Below, in pieces: positions 33,304 through 45,213 of a DNA stretch of 64,000 nucleotides. The position numbers were made by a program, and so were the translations under genes. The stretch is from Cryptomeria japonica (lineage: Eukaryota; Streptophyta; Pinopsida; Cupressales; Cupressaceae). Numbering within the stretch: position 1 is the first letter of the stretch; the number at the start of each line of letters is the position of its first letter. The notes below the pieces were generated by a model, which worked only from the letters and a program-made list of their open reading frames with translations, made no database searches and was not told where the DNA came from. Where the stretch lies: positions 334,683,927-334,747,926 of the forward strand of contig NC_081414.1 of NCBI RefSeq assembly GCF_030272615.1. The letters run 5' to 3'.

Positions 33304-34701
33304 GAGACATGGTCTCCGTTGTATTTTTGAGCATTGTATTCATTGTACTGGACACAGTGTTTTGACACTTTTTGTACATCTGGATCATTTTGAGATATAT
33401 ATATATATATATATATTCGGCACCATCTGCTTTGATCATGTGATGTGTTTATATGGATGCATGTTATGTGGGCTATTTCATTATTTTATGATGATGCAAT
33501 GCTTAAATGTATGATGCAGGATGTATGCTTTAGAGTTATCTTGAAAATTAGATGTATGATTTGATATGCTGTGAGATGTATCTTGAAAATGATATGTATG
33601 ATTTGATATGCTGTGAGATGTATCTTGAAAATGAGATGTATGATAATGATATGCAACTAATTGTAAAATGATATGCAACTAATTGTAAAAATGATATGCA
33701 ACTAATGTTTTTGGAGCATCCTCATTCTTGTTTTTTGCCATCCTGATACAACCATATGTTTATTTGTTTTCTTTGTAGGTTTCATCATTGAGCATTGATT
33801 TGTTTAGGATATGTTGAAAATTTATACAAGCATAATGGTATAATTGAACCATGATGACCTGAGAAAAATTTACATGATTTTTGATTTTGCAAGATAGCAC
33901 AAGCGTCAAGGTATAATTGAACCATGACGACTTGAGTGCATATTGCGTAAACAGACAAGATTAAATCATTTGTATGCATGAAGTGGAATCAGGCCTTCAG
34001 TGATATTTGAAGTATCACGTCTCGAGGCAAGGATTCACATAGTATAAGTGATCGCCTCCCAAACAGAAGACTAAGAAAATATTGGAAGTTCCCCATGATC
34101 TCTAGCTTTGCAGCATTTTATGAGATAAGGAAAAGAATTCCAATAATTTTAAAAAGTTCAAAATGCAAAAATAGTCTAGATTTTTATGCAAGAATGCAAC
34201 ATTTAGTACTTCAGAAAATCATCCATCTTTGGTATTTCTATGAAATGTTTTGTTTTGTCTTTGCGATGAAGCGTAGTTTTGGTTGTTGGATGTCATGCTT
34301 CTGAGTTTTGCAATAGTTGTGATGTCTTGAATGTTTGCAAGTTTTTGAACAAGTTAATGCCCCTAGTTGAGTGTGCCCCTTGATATGATCATGTACAGTG
34401 ATTTCCAAGCCATGGTGGAATGCGGTTAGAGGATAGATATAGATGGATAACCCAGGATAGTGACTACGCTAAGTATGTCCTGAATGAATATATGCTAAGT
34501 GTCGGGCGATGGCCGATAACATTTGTATGGATAAAATGGCATGGAGATAGATAGAGGAGCCGTTCTTTCACAAGAGCACCTGTTTACCAGGTTTTCACCA
34601 TTTGTTTTTATTGGACTTTGTTTTTGCTTTTTTTGGATTTTTATTTTTTTTGATTTTTTTGATTGTTTTTTTTTTTTTGCTTTTTTCGTGCACTTGGCTT
34701 C
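33304..34701 (-). other. Element B region between converging pol and antisense gene
   Basis: Non-coding by appearance. It holds a tandem repeat block (33530-33712), a paired motif at 33825-33863 and 33898-33935, a hairpin at 34576-34599 and a T-rich tract (34610-34680, A-rich in element sense) right after the integrase stop. Confidence 0.7.
33530..33712 (+). repeat. Two short tandem arrays in B
   Basis: A unit of about 52 bp with GATTTGATATGCTGTGAGAT is present about two times, followed by three copies of a 22-bp unit, GATATGCAACTAATTGTAAA. The second unit recurs five times in A at 48785-48905. Confidence 0.8.
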
Positions 34702-35874
34702 TTAAGTATAGTACTTCTTCAGATGAATGTTGTTAGTTGGGTCGTCGAGCACATCTCCTTCTGAAGTTGTTAGCTGATAGACACCTGATCCATAGACTGA
34801 TATGATAACATAGGGGCCCAACGAGTTAGGTTCAAATTTCCCTTTCTTTTCTCAATCTTGTTGATTTCTTGGATTTTCTTTGAGGACTAGGTCACCAACT
34901 TTGAAGTTCTTGGGAATGACCTTGTGATTGTAGCTCCTGCACATGCGTTGTTGATATGCTTTAAGATGGATGTAAGCATGTTGGCGTCTTTCATCTAATA
35001 GTTCAAGTTCTTGCAGTTGGTTAACTCGATACTCTTCATTTGAGATTAAACCTTTCAAAGAGACTCTGAGAGATGGGATTTCTACTTCTAGTGGTAGTAT
35101 GGCCTTTGATCCATATACCAATGAGTATGGTGTTGCTCCTGTAGGTGTGTGGATGCTGGTTCTGTATGCCCAAAGTGTTGGATTGAGTTGTACGTGCCAA
35201 TCTTTGCTTGCATCATTCACTGTTTTCTTTAGGATTTTCAAGATTGTCTTGTTAGATGCTTTTGCTTGACCATTGCCCTGTGGGTAGTATGGTGTAGAAA
35301 ACTGATGTTGGATTTTGAACTTTTCACATAGTTCCTGTACATCTTGGTTTTTGAAAGGTCATCCATTATCTGTGACGATTGAACTCGGAATACCATATTT
35401 GCAAATTAGATAATTTAGGATAAAAGAGGCAATTTGTTTCCCAGTCACCGTGGTCATGGGAATTGCTTCAATCCACTTGGTAAAGTATTCTGTTGCAGTT
35501 ATAATGAACTTCTGTCCATTTGAAGATGAAGGATGAATTTTGCCAACTAAATCTAGTCCCCATTGACAAAAGGGCTAGGATGTTGTAAATGGCTATAGTT
35601 CCTGTGCTAGTGCATGTATCAGATTGCCATGGATTTGGCATTTAGGACATTTCTTGGCGAAATGATATGAGTCTTTCTCCATTGTAGGCTAGTAGTATCC
35701 CATTCGTAGAAGCTTTTTAGCAAGAGTAGTACCACTTGAATGTGTGCCACAAACACCTTCATGAAGCTCGTGTAAAGCAGAATCAGAATCATTACGATCA
35801 AGGCAACGAAGAAGAGTACCATCTAGACCTCGACGATATAAAATATCAACGGTAAGGGTATAACGGGCAGCTTG
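34702..35874 (-). pseudogene. Element B integrase
   Basis: Integrase inserts the cDNA. From the 5' end: RRGLDGTLLRCLD, the zinc-binding HELHEGVCGTHSSGTTLAKK with CPKCQIHGN, then GLDLVGKIHP (first Asp), FTKWIEA, TDNG (second Asp) and YYPQGNGQAKASNK, where the usual catalytic Glu is Lys. VYGSKAILPLEVEIPSLR and VGDLVLKENP form the C-terminal part. The frame ends TAA at 34702-34704. Stops include TAG at 35576-35578 (shared with A) and a TGA after TDNG. Confidence 0.9.
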
Positions 35875-36711
35875 TCAGATAAAGTTATGTTTTTGGTTAT
35901 GGGATTGGTCAATTGGTAAGATATTGTGTTTGAGATAGTCGTATATGGGTCCATATAACGGAGAATCAGAACCAGTCAAGGCATAGATAACCTGGGATTC
36001 AAAGTGGTCATAGGCGGGGGAGAACAGTTGCTCTACCAGGAACTCGTAACGACTCTGTTGCTCTGGAATTTGTAGTAGTGAAGCGATAGTAGCCATTGCA
36101 TCGACTGCTTTGTTGTTCAATCTTGGTATTTGTTCGAAGGTGATGTGCACAAAATACTGTTTGAAGTCATCCACCATTCGCTTGTAGGGTAGTAGCTTGT
36201 CATCCTTTGTCTGATAGTTGTTGTTGATTTGATTAACAACTAGTTGTGAGTCTCCATAGACTTTTAACTCTGTGATTTTCCATTCAACAACCATTTTGAT
36301 GCCTATAACCAATGCCTCATATTCAACCACATTATTTGTGCATGGAAACATAAGCCTATATGATCTTGGCATAGTGTGTCCTTCAGGAGTGATGAATAGA
36401 ATGCTGGCCCCTGAACCAGGCTGTGTATAGGATCCATCAAAGTATAGGGTCCATTGTTTGTGAGAAAGAGCAAGAACGTCCCTGTCTGGAAATTCAATCT
36501 CCATGGTTTGTTTTCCTGGTAGCAGTGCTTCAGCTAGCTGATCTGCAATTGCTTGTCCTTTGATGGCTTGTTTTTCTGTGTATTGGATATCGAATTCACT
36601 AAGGATTATGACCCATTTAGCCAATCGACCTGTAAGAGCTGCTTTGCTGAGTAGATATTTGAGAGGATCAATTTTTGCGACTAGCTTAATGGTGTGTGCT
36701 AGCATATAATG
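35875..36711 (-). pseudogene. Element B second (archaeal-type) RNase H and end of first
   Basis: One open frame of about 276 codons from MLAHTIKLV onwards. It includes the end of the Ty3-type RNase H and the second RNase H: WTLYFDGSYTQPGSG, NNVVEYEALVIGIK, VYGDSQLVVNQI, and PRLNNKAVDAMA, where A has LDNKADDA. The loss of two Asp in that last block suggests a damaged active site. A TGA at 36712-36714 separates it from the upstream part and is shared with A. Confidence 0.9.
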
Positions 36712-38000
36712 TCAGAACTTTTGAGATGCGAAGACCACTATTAGGCAAGCCTTTTCAATGAATGTATAGTTGATTTCATAGTCATTCAATGTCCGACTGA
36801 TGTAATATATGGCGCATTCTTTTCCTTGTTGATCTTCTTGTGCCAATAGTGCCCCCAGTGATATATCTGTTGTGGAGATATATAGTATAAGAGGCTTTCC
36901 TACGACTGGTGGTACTAGAACTGGTGGATTCATCAGGTACTGTTTGATTTGGTAAAAAGATTCCGCGCATTTAGTTTCCCATATGAATGGTACATTTTTT
37001 TGTAGCGAATGGTTAAATAGTAGACTTTTATCTGCTAGTTGAGTGATGAACAACCTGATTGATTGAAGTCGTCCCTGTAGAGATCTGAGTTGACTGATAT
37101 TCTGTGGTGGTGGCATGTCCATAATAGCTTGTACCTTTGCTAGATCAACTTCAATGCCTTTAGCTGAGACTATGTAGCCTAATAACTTGCCTGATGTAAC
37201 CTCGAAGACACACTTCTTAGGGTTGAGCCTTACTTGGAATTTCGCCAATCAATCAAAAATCTTGGTTAGGATGCCAAGATGTTCGGCTCTGGTGAAGGAT
37301 TTAGCTAGTAAATCATCCACATAGTCTTCCATAAATGTGTGCATCATGTCATGGAATATTGTTGTCATTTCTCTTTGATAAGTGGCCCCTGCATTCTTTA
37401 AGCCAAAAGGCATAACATTCCAACAGTACGTTCCCCAAGGACAGGTGAATGTTGTTTTATCTTGATCTTCAGGAGCTATTTTGATTTGATTATAGCCTGA
37501 GAAACCGTCCATTAGTGAGAGCATTGCATGGCCTGCTGTGAGATCTACAATTATGTCGATACTGGGTAGAGGAAAGTCTTTTGGACAAGCTTTGTTGATG
37601 TCCCTAAAGTCGGTGCATATTCTGATACTACCATTTGGTTTTGATACTGGAACGATGTTGGAAATCTATTCTGCATAGTCAATGGGTCAAATGAATCTGA
37701 CATCTAATAGTTTCTTTAGTTCAGTTTTGACCATGAGCGTCACTTGTGGATTCATTTTTTGTAGCTTTTGCTTGACTGGCTTAACTCCTGTAGAAATGGA
37801 TAAGTGATGCATGATTAAGTGTGGATCTACTCTAGGCATATCAACATATGACCAAGCAAAGTTAATTTGTTGTCCTTTAAAGAAGATGATGAATGCTGAT
37901 CTTTCTTCCTCTGTCAGAGATTCTGCAAGGTGTATGTTTCTGGCTGCTTCTATGGTACCAATGTTGATTGATTGAGTGGGCTCAATCAAAATGGGTGATC
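36712..38000 (-). pseudogene. Element B reverse transcriptase and start of RNase H
   Basis: Blocks match [62 protein letters not shown] and YVDDLLAKS at about 37305-37330, then FQVRLNPKKCVFEV and LRSLQGRLQSIRLFI. Stops include TGA in VRFI*PIDYAE, TAG in AE*ISNI and TGA at 37249-37251 (FD*LAKF), the last shared with A. Confidence 0.92.
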
Positions 38001-39600
38001 GCTCATGAAAGTGCTCAGGAAGAGTGTCAAGTCTCCCATCAACAGGTGCCTTAAAAAGGTTTTCACCTTCAGATGCGTCCTTTATTTTTACTTTTTTGTG
38101 ATCTAAAGCTGCCATTGACTGGTTTTCAGCATCAGATCCTTTATTTGGGTTATTTTTGCGATTGAGAGACTTGGCACTCCCTGATCGACAGACATCGTTA
38201 TTTTGTTCACTGGTAGAGCCTGTTTCAAGATTTGCGATACATAGGTAATGGATAATAGATTCATCATTTGGGAAAATTGGTAGATCATGGGTTTCAGGTT
38301 CATCCCAATCGATGAGGTCAGGAAAGACAAGTGGTAAGGAATCATTGGGGGGATCAAGCTCTGTTACTGTAAGCATTAGGATAGAGTTTTCATTGTGATT
38401 GGTCTTGGTTTTAAAGAAGTCTAGGGTTTCATCGAGGTCTTCGATGGTATCATTTTCCACATAGACTTGTTCGTAATATTCCTGTTCACTTTCCTTGGCG
38501 TCATAGATATGTTGTGGTCCAAATTCAAGAGGTCTATCTTCTGCGTTATGTTCTTCTTGAGAAAGGGATATAGAATCAGTATCATCCAGGATATTTGTAG
38601 TAGCATTGGAGTAGGTACCCCATTCATATTCATTGGAATCTGTCTCGTAGGCATCATCCCAGATTCTATTTGTGCTGCAAACAGGTATGTTGTATGGTGA
38701 AAACAAATCTTTGATAATGGGTACCATTTTGATGGTTTTTGTTGATTCTGTGTCCGATCCGTCTTCTACTTTCTGGATTTGTTCATAGACTGTGCTTCCT
38801 CAGGGAGGAATAACAGTATTTGGAGATGACATGATTTGTTCTTGAGACATTGGTGTTTGAATATGAGCTACCACTGTAGATATGGCCTTCTTATGATTTA
38901 GAAGCTTTCCCTGATGTAACTTCTGATCTTGACGTTCTCGTGCCTTGTGGATTGTTTCTGTAGATTCAAAGAGTGCCTCCTGCCAGGATTCTTCTTTGTA
39001 CTTCTTCTTTACCTTCCACTGAAGTTTTGTAGTTGTTCTGGGCAGCTTTTTTAATAGGAACGTGAGTTTAGAACCCAATCCTGCTTTGTCTCTACTAGGT
39101 TGTGAAGGAAGATCTATAGGTTCAATGACTCCTTTGCATTTCCCAATAGGTCCTTTACCGTCATATCCCATTTGTTTCATGATCAAGTATCCTTTTCCAT
39201 ATAGGTGTGTCGGTAGAACAATGTCCAAAGTGGCTGCTCTATTATCTTCTTCCTCATCTTTGTATAACCAGCTAAGAATGTCCTTGTCCTCTGATTCATG
39301 TGCTAGAGTACCCAATTGGATGAAGGTACCATCAAATTTAGTGATGGGTTGAGTGGCCAGATGTGTTAACGTAGTAGGCAATCCATGCGATCTAGGTGAT
39401 GTTGGCAATTTGGCCAAACATAAAGGCTCCAAAGAGTATTCTCCCATGCCCTGGTCTTTGATTTGCATCTTCTGCTTGAAGTCTTCAAACAAGGAGTTGG
39501 GCTTTGCTGTTTGTGGATCTGTTGTCAAGGATCGCTGCTTTTCTCTATTATGAGGAACCAAATTGTCTTGGGCTGCCCCCATTGTGTTTCAATGTTGAAA
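38001..39600 (-). pseudogene. Element B pol linker with G-patch-like motif
   Basis: Two long frames, 39582-38800 and 38727-37687, cover the linker. The first opens MGAAQDNLVPHNREK and has GKGYLIMKQMGYDGKGPIGK at about 39200-39145. The second is acidic (DSNEYEWGTYS, DWDEPETHDLPIFPNDES) and leads into the reverse transcriptase. This is the better copy for studying the linker, being less broken than in A. Confidence 0.75.
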
Positions 39601-40518
39601 TGGATTATGATCAGCTGATATGGAGATTTCTTGTCCATCATAAGGAAATTTGACACACTAGTGATACGTAGAAGGTATTGCTTGCATTTCATGTATCCAG
39701 GGTCGTCCTAACAAGATATTGTAGGTTAGATCTATGTCTAAAACTTGACATATAGTTTCCTTTTGCACTGGTCCCACTTGAATAGGTAGTATCACTGTTC
39801 CTCTAGAGGACCTTTCCTCATCATCATATGCTTTTATGGTAATCTTCTTGCAAGGATCAATAGACTCTTCTGAGAAGCCTAATGCACAGATAAGCTTTAA
39901 AGTACAAATATTAAGTCCGGCTCCTCCATCTATTAAGACTCTTTTCACTCTGTGTTTGCAAACAATGACTTCAATATGGAGAGGAGTATTATGCGGATGG
40001 CTCAAAGAAGTATTGTCATGCTCTAAAAAGGTTAGGTTATGAGGTCCTGTCATATGGGCGACCATGGCTTGAAATCTGTTTGTATCCAGATTTTGAGGTA
40101 CATTTGTTTCCAATAGCACTTGTTCCAATATGTTTTTGTGCTTGGGTGATAGTTTCAACAATTCTAGTATAGATATCTGAGCTGGAGTTTTGCATAGTTG
40201 ACTAACCAAGTCATATTGGATTTTTGATGTGGTAGTTGCAGGTGCAGTATGTCCTTTCAAGACATATTTATGAGTTCTGGTTGTTATATTGACAGATTCA
40301 TGATCATGTCGATCTTGAATGGTGATGACATTGACGTGATGATCTTCAGCTGATATGTGGTTGATGGTGTTGTTGTAGATGTGATTGATACGAGCTCCGT
40401 GTGTATCATCTGAAGTTGATGCTCCATCTTTGTTGTAATTTGGGAGAGGATTTTTGAAGGCTCCATGATCACCATTTGTTTTGAGACCATCCACCGTTAA
40501 GTCACCTCGATCAATCAT
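39601..40518 (-). pseudogene. Element B gag end and aspartic protease
   Basis: The frame MIDRGDLTVDGLKTNGDHGA runs through ISILELLKLSPKHKNIL and HNTPLHIEVIVCKHRVKR into LIDGGAGLNICTLKL (about 39945-39900) and NILLGRPWIHEM. Here protease is continuous with the end of gag. It ends at a stop after PSTYH where A reads Gln. Confidence 0.88.
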
Positions 40519-42150
40519 GTCTTATACCAAGTGTTTCAATCTCATGCAATCGTTCGTTCTATGACCTTTGTTACGATGAAAATCACAATAATGTGAATCA
40601 TTCCACCAAGGTGGTTTGATTGGAGGTTCATAGTTGCTGATTGGAGGCAAAGAAAGAATCTTGTTTGCCAAAAGTTCTTTGAATGCTGATTCTAATGATT
40701 GTCCTAGTGGTGTGAAGATACGCTTTTGGAAATTGTTTGTGTTGTTGCGGGAATTGTTGTTGGGTCCCAGATTCATGTTTTTGCTTTGAGTATCGTTGGT
40801 GTTGTTTGTGTTGAGTTGTCCTTGATCAGTGTTTGGTGCATAGGTGTTAGCATTGAGATTAACATTTTTAGGATTTTTCATATTTTGAGGATTTTCGGAT
40901 AATGCAAGCACTGGTTGCTTAGATTTTGGATCATATGATTCATTGTTGCCTTCGTTTTTGTTTCGGGTCCAAAATTGAGATTTGTCAAGGTTGGTGTTGT
41001 TTTGATTATTGTAGTTTGAGGAGTTTGTTCCTTCTTTGTAAAATTTGAGTGTTCCCTTTTTGACACATGCTTCCTCTACTAGAATGCCATTTTCAATCAA
41101 TTTAGCAAAAGATGGTATGCATTGAAGTTTTAGTCTGTAACTCATTTCTCCATTCAAGTTATTGATGAAGATTTCCATTTTTTCCTTTTCAGGAATATCT
41201 CGAGGATATCGTGATACCATGCGTCTCCAGCGTTGAAGGAATAGCATGAATGTTTCATTATTCTTTTGTTTGGTGTTGCAGACATCTAGCATGGTTATGG
41301 CATGTTGAATGTTATAGGAATATTGGGTTATGAATTTGTTAAACAATTCATCAAATGATCTGACAGGTGGTGTAATCTTGGATAACCATTCCATTGTTTG
41401 TCCTCCCAGGCTTCTTGGGAATAACCTCATCAGATAGGTGTCATCATGAGCAAATTCAAGACTCATGGTGCAAAATTCTCAAACATGATCCCGCGGATCA
41501 CTTTTCCCATCATATTTATCAAATTTGGGAACATCTGAGTTTGGAGGAAAAGGTACCATGTTCAATCTTCTGTCAAACGGATAAGGACAGATTTCATTTA
41601 TAGAGTACCGCACTGTTGTCCCTTGTTGCATATCTTGTATTTGTCTTTGCAACATTTGCATTTGTTGAGTAAGAGCAACCAAAGGCGCATTAGTTTGCCG
41701 AGGGAAGAGTTCTTCTCTAGTATTTGTTCTTAGCTGAAAAGGTGTGGTAAAAGGTATGTTTTGTTCTGGAGTTTCGAGCTCATGTATATGCATTTCTGGT
41801 ATACGTTGTTCTGGAATATGTTGCTCAGGTATGTGAATTTCTTCTTCTCTTTGTTGTTCTTGATATGCATATTGTCGAGACCCGGTTTGAAAAATGTTTG
41901 TGTCTAAATCTTCTGGAAGTTTAACGCCTTTACTTGTGAGCATGAGTAGATACTTTTCTTTGTCATTTTCCATAAGCCTTTCGACAAGTTTTTGGAATGA
42001 AGGATTTTCTTGACATTTCTGAAGAAGTGCTAAAGTAATTTCAGGCTCTTCCGAGTGTGGAACTTCAAAAGGATTTGACAATCTGTGATTCATACTTGAT
42101 TCTGCATGTGTCTCGCTTTGTTGGTTCTTTTGAGAGCGAGTAACAGGCAT
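40519..42150 (-). pseudogene. Element B gag
   Basis: ATG at 42148-42150 (MPVTRSQKNQQSE) lies one base after the ORF0 stop. The frame has repeated IPEQ phrases (IHIPEQHIPEQRIPEMHIHE), QMQMLQRQIQDMQQG, the EICPYPFDRRLN core, RSLGGQTMEWL, FLQRWRRMVSRYPRDIPE and a CDFHRNKGHRTNDC knuckle at about 40575-40535. TGA at 41476-41478 (DHV*EF, CGA in A) and TAA at 40522-40524 (C-to-T) are the only breaks I see, so this gag is nearly intact. Confidence 0.92.
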
Positions 42151-42151
42151 T

Positions 42152-42538
42152 TTAGTAGAAACTTTCGGTGACGAAGGGGATAAAATCCTCTTCGATGTGT
42201 TGCTCGGGGGTGGGTGGTTCTGGTTGAGATGTGTTATAAGTGATGCGCTCGTCGAGTAAGAATGCTGGATTGATCTTTCCTCCGCGGTTTATTTTTTGAT
42301 TAAAAGCAGATTTTTGACAGTAGGCTCTTGTCTTCAAGAGTTCTTTGTCAAATTCGTTGGATTTGTTTTGGATATACCGTTTGACGTGATGAAGGAATAC
42401 CCGATGAGATTTGAAGAGTTGACGATTGATGTATAAAAACTTATTTCTCTTGATGAATTTGGAAAAACTAGGTTGTTGTTTCTTCAACGTGATATTACGA
42501 TAAAGGTTCTTTCTTCTCAGAATAAGGGGATTAGTCAT
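42152..42538 (-). CDS. ORF0 of element B, 128 aa basic protein
   Basis: This is an uninterrupted frame from ATG (42536-42538) to TAA (42152-42154), rich in Lys, Arg, Asn and Gln: MTNPLILRRKNLYRN at the start, INRGGKINPAFLLDERITY in the second half and a proline- and acid-rich end. The stop is one base before gag ATG. The A copy at 21696-22040 aligns for about 95 codons, so the frame was conserved when A and B split. No domain recognised. It would be read from the genomic RNA before gag, perhaps by reinitiation. Confidence 0.7.
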   Translation of the reverse strand: MTNPLILRRKNLYRNITLKKQQPSFSKFIKRNKFLYINRQLFKSHRVFLHHVKRYIQNKSNEFDKELLKTRAYCQKSAFNQKINRGGKINPAFLLDERITYNTSQPEPPTPEQHIEEDFIPFVTESFY

Positions 42539-43007
42539 GCATGAGTGATCAATGGTTTCCTTTGATTGGTTTGGATTCAGTTGATTCTTGTTTTTGAAAA
42601 TTTCAAATCTTACTCTATCAAAGTGAAGGTTTTTAGATGCCCCTTCACGACAAAGCGTGTCAAATGATATGGAGAAAAGCTTCTTGATCTGGAAACTTGA
42701 TTTGACAATTTGAAAATTTTAAACAAGTGTTTTGAGATAAAAATCCGTAAGATGGTAAAAGATTCTGTTGATACTGATGATGAGATTTTTCGGATTATGA
42801 TAGGAGAGACGTCCTTTATCGTGCGATTCATTTAGGATTTTGACAACGTTCGTTTTGACACAAATTTAGCTTGAGAAATAGTTCTAAGGGTTTGTTTGTC
42901 ACTCTGTTTTGATGAAAGATGATGTGGATGAAAAAAAGACCTTCAAAAATATTTTTGAAAATTTCAAAATTCCTCCCAGTTTGCTCTCTGTTTTTCTGTT
43001 TTTTATC

Positions 43008-43518
43008 ACGCGCTAGAATAGAGTCCACATGCGCTACTGAAATGCCTCTATGTGCTAAAATAATAACCACACGCGCTAGGCTGCCTCCGGACACACGCTA
43101 AAGTTTTGACTATTAAAATTGTTTTCTAGCTGTCTGAAAAGGCTATGCGCTATTCTGGGCCTGTCACTCGCTAACTGTTGAGATGGATGCGCTAATGTTT
43201 GGTTTCCACGTGCTAAGCTGTTGCTTCCACGCGCTAAAGTTTTGGACTGTTTAAAATCGTTGTCTAACTGTTGAAAAATCTATGCACTTTCTTGGGTGCG
43301 CTATGCGCTAACTGTTAAACTTTATGTGCTAATTTTTTGTTTCCACGCGCTAAGTTGTTGCTTCCACGCGCTAGACTGTTTTTCGGATGCACTAAATGTT
43401 TTAACACTGATTTGACCTATGGTAAAAATGCTACTGTTTTGACCCAATGCGCTAATTTGATGTTTTGATGCACTATCAAAAGTATCACACGCGCTAAGAT
43501 GTTGCTCTTATGCGCTAA
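43008..43518 (-). repeat. TAGCGCAT motif cluster ii, element B leader
   Basis: About twenty reverse-complement copies (ACGCGCTA, ATGCGCTA) as read on the plus strand, so sense with the element. It lies upstream of ORF0, as in A. Confidence 0.88.
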
Positions 43519-44710
43519 ACTGCCATGATTTTTCTATTGGATGATTTTTTTGTGATTTTTGAAATTTTGTTATGAATTTTTCAAGTTTGATGGATGATTT
43601 TCTGAAGTAATAAATGCAAGCACGACACAAAAAGTACAGCCATTTTGCCTAATCTAATAAAAAGTGTATGTTCTGCGAGGATGTGTTTAAATCCCCAATG
43701 TTTTAACAGGTTTGGATATAAATAATACACTTCAGAAAGACTCTTTAATCAAAGGTCATAAATAACATCATAGCCCACTAGTCTCGATACTCTGTCAGCT
43801 CAAACAGTCTTGTCACCCCCTAGAGGGCGCCCATTTTTTTACCTTTTGCCAGAAATTAACTCAAAGTGAATTGCTTCACAATTGAGTAGTTATCTTGGGA
43901 GATATATGGTGAGTAATTTTGGGGGCGGATTCTTCCCCACCCTTGCACTATGATTTTATAAATGTCTGGTTACTGACTCAGTTCAAAGCTTCTATTTCTA
44001 TGGTTTGTAATCAGGCTTCCTGTTCAGCCGTTAGTGATAAACTCCCTCAGGAGGCTTCCCAACCTTTAGAACAAAAGCTTTACGTATCTCAAGGATACTG
44101 GGGGAAGGCTAATCGCTGCACGTAACGGTTGAAAAGGACTTTCATCACTTTCCACGTTTGATTATAGTGGGTTGGAATTCTTAGCGTCAAAACCGTTCCC
44201 CACTTAGGTCGTTCCCTTCACACCGGCCATAAACGGTTTTAAGAGTTGATTCCAACTCCTCGAGAAGGCAGACCTGCTAAAGGATGTAAATGCTTGAAAT
44301 AAATAAAGCTTTTAAGAGTGGTCTAGATTTTTGATCACCCAGTTAAGGGGAGAGCATATTCCTTCCACTTTCGAGACAAGGCAATCAAGATGTTCTTTTT
44401 AGCCTTTAAGACAATGATTTACTAACTTCTATTTGGAGATGTTGCTCCAACAAGTATGATGTTCTTTTTAACCCTTCATAGCAATGATTTTTTAATCTAG
44501 GAAAATAATTTGGTCAACAAAGCAAAATTTCGATCTTTGGTGGTCAACAAAAGAAATCGATAAAAACAAAGTTTCCAGCGCTACCTGCAAGAAATTGTCA
44601 GAGTCTTGCAAAATTCCAATCAAATAGTTAGAAAAATCCGGATTTTGGTGGACTTCCACAAGTCGAAATTTTTAATTCAGTTACAATTTTAAATTTTTGT
44701 CTTCTGTCTA
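43519..44710 (-). other. Element B leader, non-coding
   Basis: The counterpart of the A leader between clusters i and ii, with conserved blocks at about 43950-44240. No supported gene. Confidence 0.5.
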
Positions 44711-45125
44711 TGATGCGCTACAGAAAGGACTGCACGCACTACAATATAACCCGAATGCACTAAAATAATGTCCCAATGCACTACCCTGTTTACTGGATGC
44801 GCTACTCTATGCGTCGAAAGCGATGCTCTGTTTTCTCCCGTGCTGAGACCTACATGAAAATTAGTGATTGGATGCGCTAAAAGATAGTCTTCACGCGCTG
44901 GATGATGGACTCCACGCGTTAAATAGTGGATTGGATGCGCTACTCTGTGCGTCTAAATCACTGCTCTGTTTTTCTCCTGCGCTGAGACCTACAGGAAAAT
45001 TTTAGTGGGGTTATGCGCTAAAGGAAAGACTTTACGCACTATAGTAGAGCCCCCACGCGCCAAACAGTAGGTGAGATGTGCTAGTCTATTAACCGGATGC
45101 GCTAGGGAATGTTTCCCACGCGCCG
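44711..45125 (-). repeat. TAGCGCAT motif cluster i, element B leader
   Basis: About fifteen to seventeen ATGCGCTA-type words (plus-strand reading), next to the primer site. A segment with CGCTACTCTGTGCG or CGCTACTCTATGCG is itself duplicated about 135 bp apart (44798 and 44936), so the cluster has grown by tandem duplication. Confidence 0.85.
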
Positions 45126-45191
45126 ATTCCTGTTTCTCGCGGACCTGCAAAAGTGGTTAATTTTAAAAACCGATTTGATATATGGGGTTTA

Positions 45192-45209
45192 GCCCCACAA
45201 TGGGCGCCA
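45192..45209 (-). other. Primer-binding site of element B, tRNA-Lys(CUU) type
   Basis: Minus-strand TGGCGCCCATTGTGGGGC starts 4 bases after the LTR end. Two bases differ from the expected tRNA-Lys(CUU) complement; the match continues loosely downstream. Confidence 0.8.
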
Positions 45210-45213
45210 GAAA

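Noticed and set aside
38467-39553. Plus-strand frames within element B pol (for example 38467-38700, 39062-39352, 39353-39553)
   Set aside because: Shadows of the minus-strand pol linker; no motifs of their own.
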